Part shown: piece by piece, positions 35,217 through 38,576 of the stretch
Position numbering within the stretch: position 1 is the stretch's first letter
How the letters are laid out: each line of letters opens with the position of its first letter
Assembly (NCBI GenBank): GCA_902766095.1
Contig: CACXCN010000065.1
Location: forward strand, 1 to 38,576
Direction of reading: 5' to 3'
Source: an uncultured Selenomonas sp.
Lineage (GTDB): Bacteria > Bacillota > Negativicutes > Selenomonadales > Selenomonadaceae
Length of the DNA: 38,576 nt
Notes under the pieces: model-generated
What the model saw: only the letters and a program-made list of their open reading frames with translations
Database searches by the model: none
What the model was told of the DNA's origin: nothing
Position numbers and translations under genes: made by a program

Positions 35217-36191
35217 ATGCCGTCCTTTGCTACGGACGTGAAGAATGCCCTGGCTCGCCTGAGCTATGACCGGGAATGCTGCCGCATCGCGGAGCTGGCG
35301 GGCCTGCTCCGCATGGGCGCCGCAATCTCTCTGGGACAGCGGCGCCCGGAAGGACCGGTGTACGGCCTGAACTACGCCACGAAGAACGCGGCTGTCGCGC
35401 GCCGGACGTTGTCGCTCATAAAGGAACTGAATCATGAGCTCCGACCGGAGGTCATGGCCAGCCGCTCGCGCCAGCTCAACAAGCTCATGCGCTACGGCAT
35501 ACGCATCCGGCCGGCTGCGGCGGTGAACCGCCTGCTGGAGCGGGTCGGGTTCCTGCAGGAGGGGCGGCTGAACATCGACGACGATATGGGCATCCTGCGT
35601 CATACGCACTGCCGCATCGCCTATTTGCGCGGAGCCTTTCTCGGTGGCGGCACGGTGAATCGTCCGGAGGCTTCCTATAATCTCGAGCTCGTATGCACGA
35701 CGTATGCCCAGGGGCACATGCTGCATCAGCTCCTGCGCCGGCTGGATTTCCCAGCGGGATTCACCGACCGGCATGATAACTACATCGTATACATCAAGAG
35801 CTCTGAGGACATCATCGATTTTTTGGCGATGCTCGGGGCTGACGAAGCTGTCGAGCAGTTCGAAGTCGCACGCAATGTCAAAGAAGTGCGTGAACAGGTC
35901 AACCGCATCGTCAACTGCGAGACGGCCAACCTGCAGAGGGTGGCCACGGCTGCCGGGCGGCAGCTCAATGATATCAACTATCTGGCGGCATGTGGTCGCC
36001 TGGCGGAGCTCAAAGATACGTTGCGCGAGGCGGCGGAGCTGCGACTGGCCCATCCGGAGGCCAGCCTGCAGGAACTGGCTGATATCATGCATCTCACGAA
36101 GTCAGGGCTCAATCATCGTCTGAGCCAGCTCCAAGCGGCAGCAGCCGCAGAGCGGGCAGCCCGGGCGGAAAGCTCTCGGTCTGGAAATTGA
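35217..36191 (+). CDS. whiA: WhiA-family DNA-binding protein
   Basis: A 324-residue protein combining a LAGLIDADG-like homing-endonuclease fold (degenerate, without nuclease activity in this family) and a C-terminal helix-turn-helix. It influences sporulation in actinomycetes and cell division in Bacillus. FATDVKNALARL, RGAFLGGGTVNRPEASYNLE, NRIVNCETANLQR, and the HTH region SLQELADIMHLTKSGLNHRL are visible. GGAGGTGAGGAG precedes ATG 35217. It is the third gene of rapZ-yvcK-whiA. The C-terminus ends in an Ala/Arg-rich stretch. Confidence 0.96.
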   Translation: MPSFATDVKNALARLSYDRECCRIAELAGLLRMGAAISLGQRRPEGPVYGLNYATKNAAVARRTLSLIKELNHELRPEVMASRSRQLNKLMRYGIRIRPAAAVNRLLERVGFLQEGRLNIDDDMGILRHTHCRIAYLRGAFLGGGTVNRPEASYNLELVCTTYAQGHMLHQLLRRLDFPAGFTDRHDNYIVYIKSSEDIIDFLAMLGADEAVEQFEVARNVKEVREQVNRIVNCETANLQRVATAAGRQLNDINYLAACGRLAELKDTLREAAELRLAHPEASLQELADIMHLTKSGLNHRLSQLQAAAAAERAARAESSRSGN

Positions 36192-36203
36192 GGAAGATAT
36201 ATA

Positions 36204-37031
36204 TTGTTTAGATTCAGAACGAAGAAGAATAGATGGCGCTATGCGGCTGCCGGAGTGGCAGCCGCTGCCCTGCTGCTTGGAACAATTGCCTATATGGCGC
36301 TGACACCGGTGCCGGAGGGCGTCGTCATCCTCGAATACCATATGGTAGAGGATGATGATGGCCTGGCGTCCGACGAACGTCCGTACAATGTACCGCCGGC
36401 GGAGTTTGCAGCGCAGCTCGACTATCTGCAGCAGCAGGGCTATGAGACGATAACGATGCAGGACTACATGCGGGCTCGCAAGGGCAAGCAGGAACTGCCG
36501 GAGCGGGCGGTAGCTCTGACATTCGATGATGGCTATGAGGATAACTATACCGAAGTATGGCCGTCGCTCGCGCAGCGTGACATGAAGGCGACGATCTACA
36601 TGGTGACGAATGATATCGGGCGGCCGCGTTATCTCGACTGGAATGAGCTGCGCGATCTCCAGGCGCACGGCATAGAGATCGGGAGCCATACGGCGAACCA
36701 TCAGCTGCTGACGACGCTCGATGAGGCGACTCAGATCGATGAGCTGCGCCTCTCGAAGCTGCTGCTCGAGTGGAATGGCATCCATACGGTGTATAGTTTC
36801 TCGTATCCGAATGGCGCCTATGACGCCACGCTGCCGGCCAAACTGCAGCAGGAGGAGTATCTGAACGCTGTCACCGGCGATGCTGGTGTCAATACGATGA
36901 CTACCGACCCGTATCTATTGCAGCGCGTGAATATCCCGCATCCCCGTTTTGGATTGCTGGAATTCAAACTGCGGCTTTGGAAGGCCAATTTGTTCACGAG
37001 GCTAGGCTGGAATCAGCACCAGCTGAGCTGA
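36204..37031 (+). CDS. Membrane-anchored polysaccharide deacetylase (CE4)
   Basis: A 275-residue protein with a basic N-terminus and one membrane anchor (about 13-33), then a NodB-like deacetylase domain that removes acetyl groups from glycans such as peptidoglycan or an exopolymer. The metal/catalytic motif TFDDG is at 106-110, and SHTANH supplies His162 and His166; SYPNGAYD is the later conserved loop. The start is TTG 36204 behind GAGGAA; it lies 12 bp after whiA, so it shares that transcript. Next to YvcK and RapZ, which respond to amino-sugar precursors, a cell-wall role is likely. The substrate is unproven. Confidence 0.9.
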   Translation: MFRFRTKKNRWRYAAAGVAAAALLLGTIAYMALTPVPEGVVILEYHMVEDDDGLASDERPYNVPPAEFAAQLDYLQQQGYETITMQDYMRARKGKQELPERAVALTFDDGYEDNYTEVWPSLAQRDMKATIYMVTNDIGRPRYLDWNELRDLQAHGIEIGSHTANHQLLTTLDEATQIDELRLSKLLLEWNGIHTVYSFSYPNGAYDATLPAKLQQEEYLNAVTGDAGVNTMTTDPYLLQRVNIPHPRFGLLEFKLRLWKANLFTRLGWNQHQLS

Positions 37032-37056
37032 GATATTCAAGAAAGGTGATTGATTG

Positions 37057-38334
37057 ATGAAGAAAGCAACATCCATAGCGATAGCAGCAGCGCTGATGCT
37101 GAGCTGTGCTGCCATGCCAACGGCTATGGCTTCCCGACATGTCAATGACAACAGCAACACTACGCAGAATCTGACAGACAAACGATATGCCGGGACAAAC
37201 AACACGCCAGGGAAATGGGACAGCCAGGCACTGAACAAGCGCATAGCTGCTGTGATGTCCGAATACAAGGATGAAAATAAATGTCCCTCCCCGTACGGTA
37301 CGCACATGAGCAATACGACGATGCGCCTCTGGAAGGTCGAGTCGCGTGATACCGGCGGTACCTTGCTGTTCTCGGACAGCCCGGAGTATGTTGATCGCGA
37401 CGGCATCCTTTATCAGGATACGGTCAGCGGTGATGCCCGCATCCTGTACTACCATCTCGACAATACGGACGAGGCCAAAAAGGTCGCTGTTGTGCTCGAG
37501 AGCGAGACCCCGAACAATGTCATCCGCATAACGCGCGGCGGGGCCAGCACGCCGAGCAGCGATTATCTCGAGGTAGGTAAAGCTACGCAGATGCAGTATT
37601 TCGCGCATCAGCTCAATGACCGTATCTACCTCGGCACGGGCGAGCGAGCAGTGCTGCGACAGGACATGAATACGACGATATTGCAGCCCGGCCAGCTCGT
37701 CTACGGCGTATATGATTTCCATAGTGCGGGACCGGTGAAGGTCACGGTGCTCATGTGCCCCGCGGATGCCGATCCCTGCACATTCGTAGATGAGGCTGAG
37801 GTATTGCCGAAGGACCAGTATCGCCTGCGCGGCACGTTCAAAGGCATGGACCGCATCATTACGGCTCCGAAGGCCTATGATCCTACGCGGGATGGTATCG
37901 TTTATTTCCCGCTCGCTGACGATAAACACGATGTATATCGCGTCGGTATTGATGCTACCGATGGCAGCCAGGTGAAAAATGTCGGCAACTATGGCGTGCT
38001 CTACAAGATCGAGATACCGATCGCGGGCAAGAAGCTCACGCAGTTCTACCTGAGTCCGCTCGGTGGCGTCTATGCGGGCGCTATGGGCGTGCGTGAGGGC
38101 TTGCTGCAGAATATGCTGCCTACCCCTATGGGGCGGACCTATTTCGGCGATCAGACGCCGCCAGAGCCCGAGAACGTGGCCAAGGCGCGTGAGGAAGGCA
38201 TCGCGTTCCTGACGAAGTGCACCGAGCTGGCCGATCTCGGCAGCTATAATGCCAGCAACCAGACCAGCTTCGAATATTCGCCGCCGGGCGCATCGAATCT
38301 GCCCGTCAATATCATCATGATGCCAGCAAAATGA
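37057..38334 (+). CDS. Exported protein of unknown function
   Basis: A 425-residue protein with a clear Sec signal peptide (MKKATSIAIAAALMLSCAAM to AMAS, cleavage about residue 24-26). The mature part has no membrane segment and no motif I recognise. It looks beta-rich, with two similar-looking stretches around QPGQLVYGVYDFHSAGPVKV and KLTQFYLSPLGGVYAGAMGV. One pair of cysteines lies in VLMCPADADPCTF. AAAGGTGA precedes ATG 37057, and the gene follows the deacetylase by 25 bp, so it is probably its operon partner. A terminator follows. I give no function. Confidence 0.8.
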   Translation: MKKATSIAIAAALMLSCAAMPTAMASRHVNDNSNTTQNLTDKRYAGTNNTPGKWDSQALNKRIAAVMSEYKDENKCPSPYGTHMSNTTMRLWKVESRDTGGTLLFSDSPEYVDRDGILYQDTVSGDARILYYHLDNTDEAKKVAVVLESETPNNVIRITRGGASTPSSDYLEVGKATQMQYFAHQLNDRIYLGTGERAVLRQDMNTTILQPGQLVYGVYDFHSAGPVKVTVLMCPADADPCTFVDEAEVLPKDQYRLRGTFKGMDRIITAPKAYDPTRDGIVYFPLADDKHDVYRVGIDATDGSQVKNVGNYGVLYKIEIPIAGKKLTQFYLSPLGGVYAGAMGVREGLLQNMLPTPMGRTYFGDQTPPEPENVAKAREEGIAFLTKCTELADLGSYNASNQTSFEYSPPGASNLPVNIIMMPAK

Positions 38335-38342
38335 TAGCTTCA

Positions 38343-38374
38343 GGAGGCTGCCCCGTGGGCAGCCTCCGTTTTTT
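38343..38374 (+). terminator. Terminator after the exported unknown protein gene
   Basis: GGAGGCTGCCC (38343-38353) pairs perfectly with GGGCAGCCTCC (38357-38367), followed by six T (38369-38374). Confidence 0.92.
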
Positions 38375-38407
38375 CAAAATAACTTTTTCTTTTTTTGAAA
38401 AAAGGTG

Positions 38408-38436
38408 TTGACAAAAAACGGAACTCGCGATATACT
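38408..38436 (+). promoter_or_regulatory. Strong promoter, probably of an rRNA operon
   Basis: Consensus TTGACA (38408-38413), exactly 17 bp, then TATACT (38431-38436), with A-tracts upstream that could act as an UP element. It is the best promoter in the window, and the leader after it is rRNA-like. Confidence 0.85.
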
Positions 38437-38494
38437 AACATAGTCGCCGCAAGAGAGAGGCACGAAACAAAAGAGCCGCTCCTGCGAGACAGAT

Positions 38495-38515
38495 TGTTCT
38501 CTGAAAACTAAACAA
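38495..38515 (+). promoter_or_regulatory. boxA-like rRNA leader antitermination site
   Basis: TTCTCTGAAAACTAAACAA closely matches the leader segment found just before 16S rRNA in many Firmicutes, where boxA recruits NusB/NusE for antitermination. The rest of the leader continues to the window edge with no mature rRNA sequence visible. Confidence 0.7.
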
Positions 38516-38576
38516 TGTATAAGAATCATGCAAATCTGTATGAACAAGCCAGATGTAGATGCGAGAGCATCAAACA

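Overview
The window looks like chromosomal DNA of a GC-rich, outer-membrane-bearing Firmicute of the class Negativicutes, most likely a Selenomonadaceae member close to Mitsuokella or Selenomonas. The gene order is Firmicute-like (rapZ-yvcK-whiA, rpsF-ssb-rpsR, rpiB-glyA-upp). There is also an SLH-domain outer-membrane beta-barrel protein of the OmpM type, which is a hallmark of diderm Firmicutes. The genus is inferred from gene content and apparent base composition; no search was run.

Layout. 1-2540: two small hairpins, a threonine-synthase-like PLP enzyme, a Ppx/GppA phosphatase, and a small membrane protein whose reading frame is broken at a run of seven G. 2567-5175: gyrA with its own promoter, a hairpin-rich leader and a terminator. 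5190-8020: a FeoA-FeoB fusion iron transporter behind a promoter that overlaps an inverted repeat, then the remains of a RelB/RelE-type toxin-antitoxin pair and a strong terminator. 8077-10642 (minus): malic enzyme and an AEC-family carrier, a plausible malate-use pair. 11066-16266: the SLH porin (signal peptide frameshifted), two periplasmic 5'-nucleotidase-family enzymes, and an orphan copy of the tail of the first one.

16305-17509: rpsF-ssb-rpsR with a clear promoter and a structured leader resembling the S6:S18 autoregulatory element. 17528-20274: a ClC chloride channel or antiporter with a C-terminal TrkA-C-like domain, and a secreted LPP20-like protein. 20359-23339: a DeoR-family repressor translationally coupled to an LtaS-like membrane sulfatase. 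23412-28351: tsaC/sua5, then rpiB, glyA, upp and ychF. 28363-29303 (minus): a Gx-transporter and NusG-domain-II pair, divergent from alr (29377-30489). 30514-32910: an unknown membrane-anchored protein (minus) and two Cof-type HAD phosphatases. 32954-38334: rapZ, yvcK, whiA, a membrane-anchored polysaccharide deacetylase and an unknown exported protein. The window ends in a strong promoter and a boxA-like leader typical of an rRNA operon, so 16S rRNA probably begins just beyond the right edge.

Most of the window is housekeeping. I see no CRISPR array, prophage, insertion sequence, tRNA gene or obvious new defence system. The most informative oddities are (1) the one-base frameshift in the porin signal peptide, (2) the G7-tract frameshift in the small membrane protein, (3) the duplicated nucleotidase tail, whose differences from the parent are all synonymous, (4) the decayed toxin-antitoxin pair behind feoB, (5) the feo operator-like inverted repeat and the His-rich FeoA-FeoB linker, and (6) a short repeat shared by three intergenic sites.
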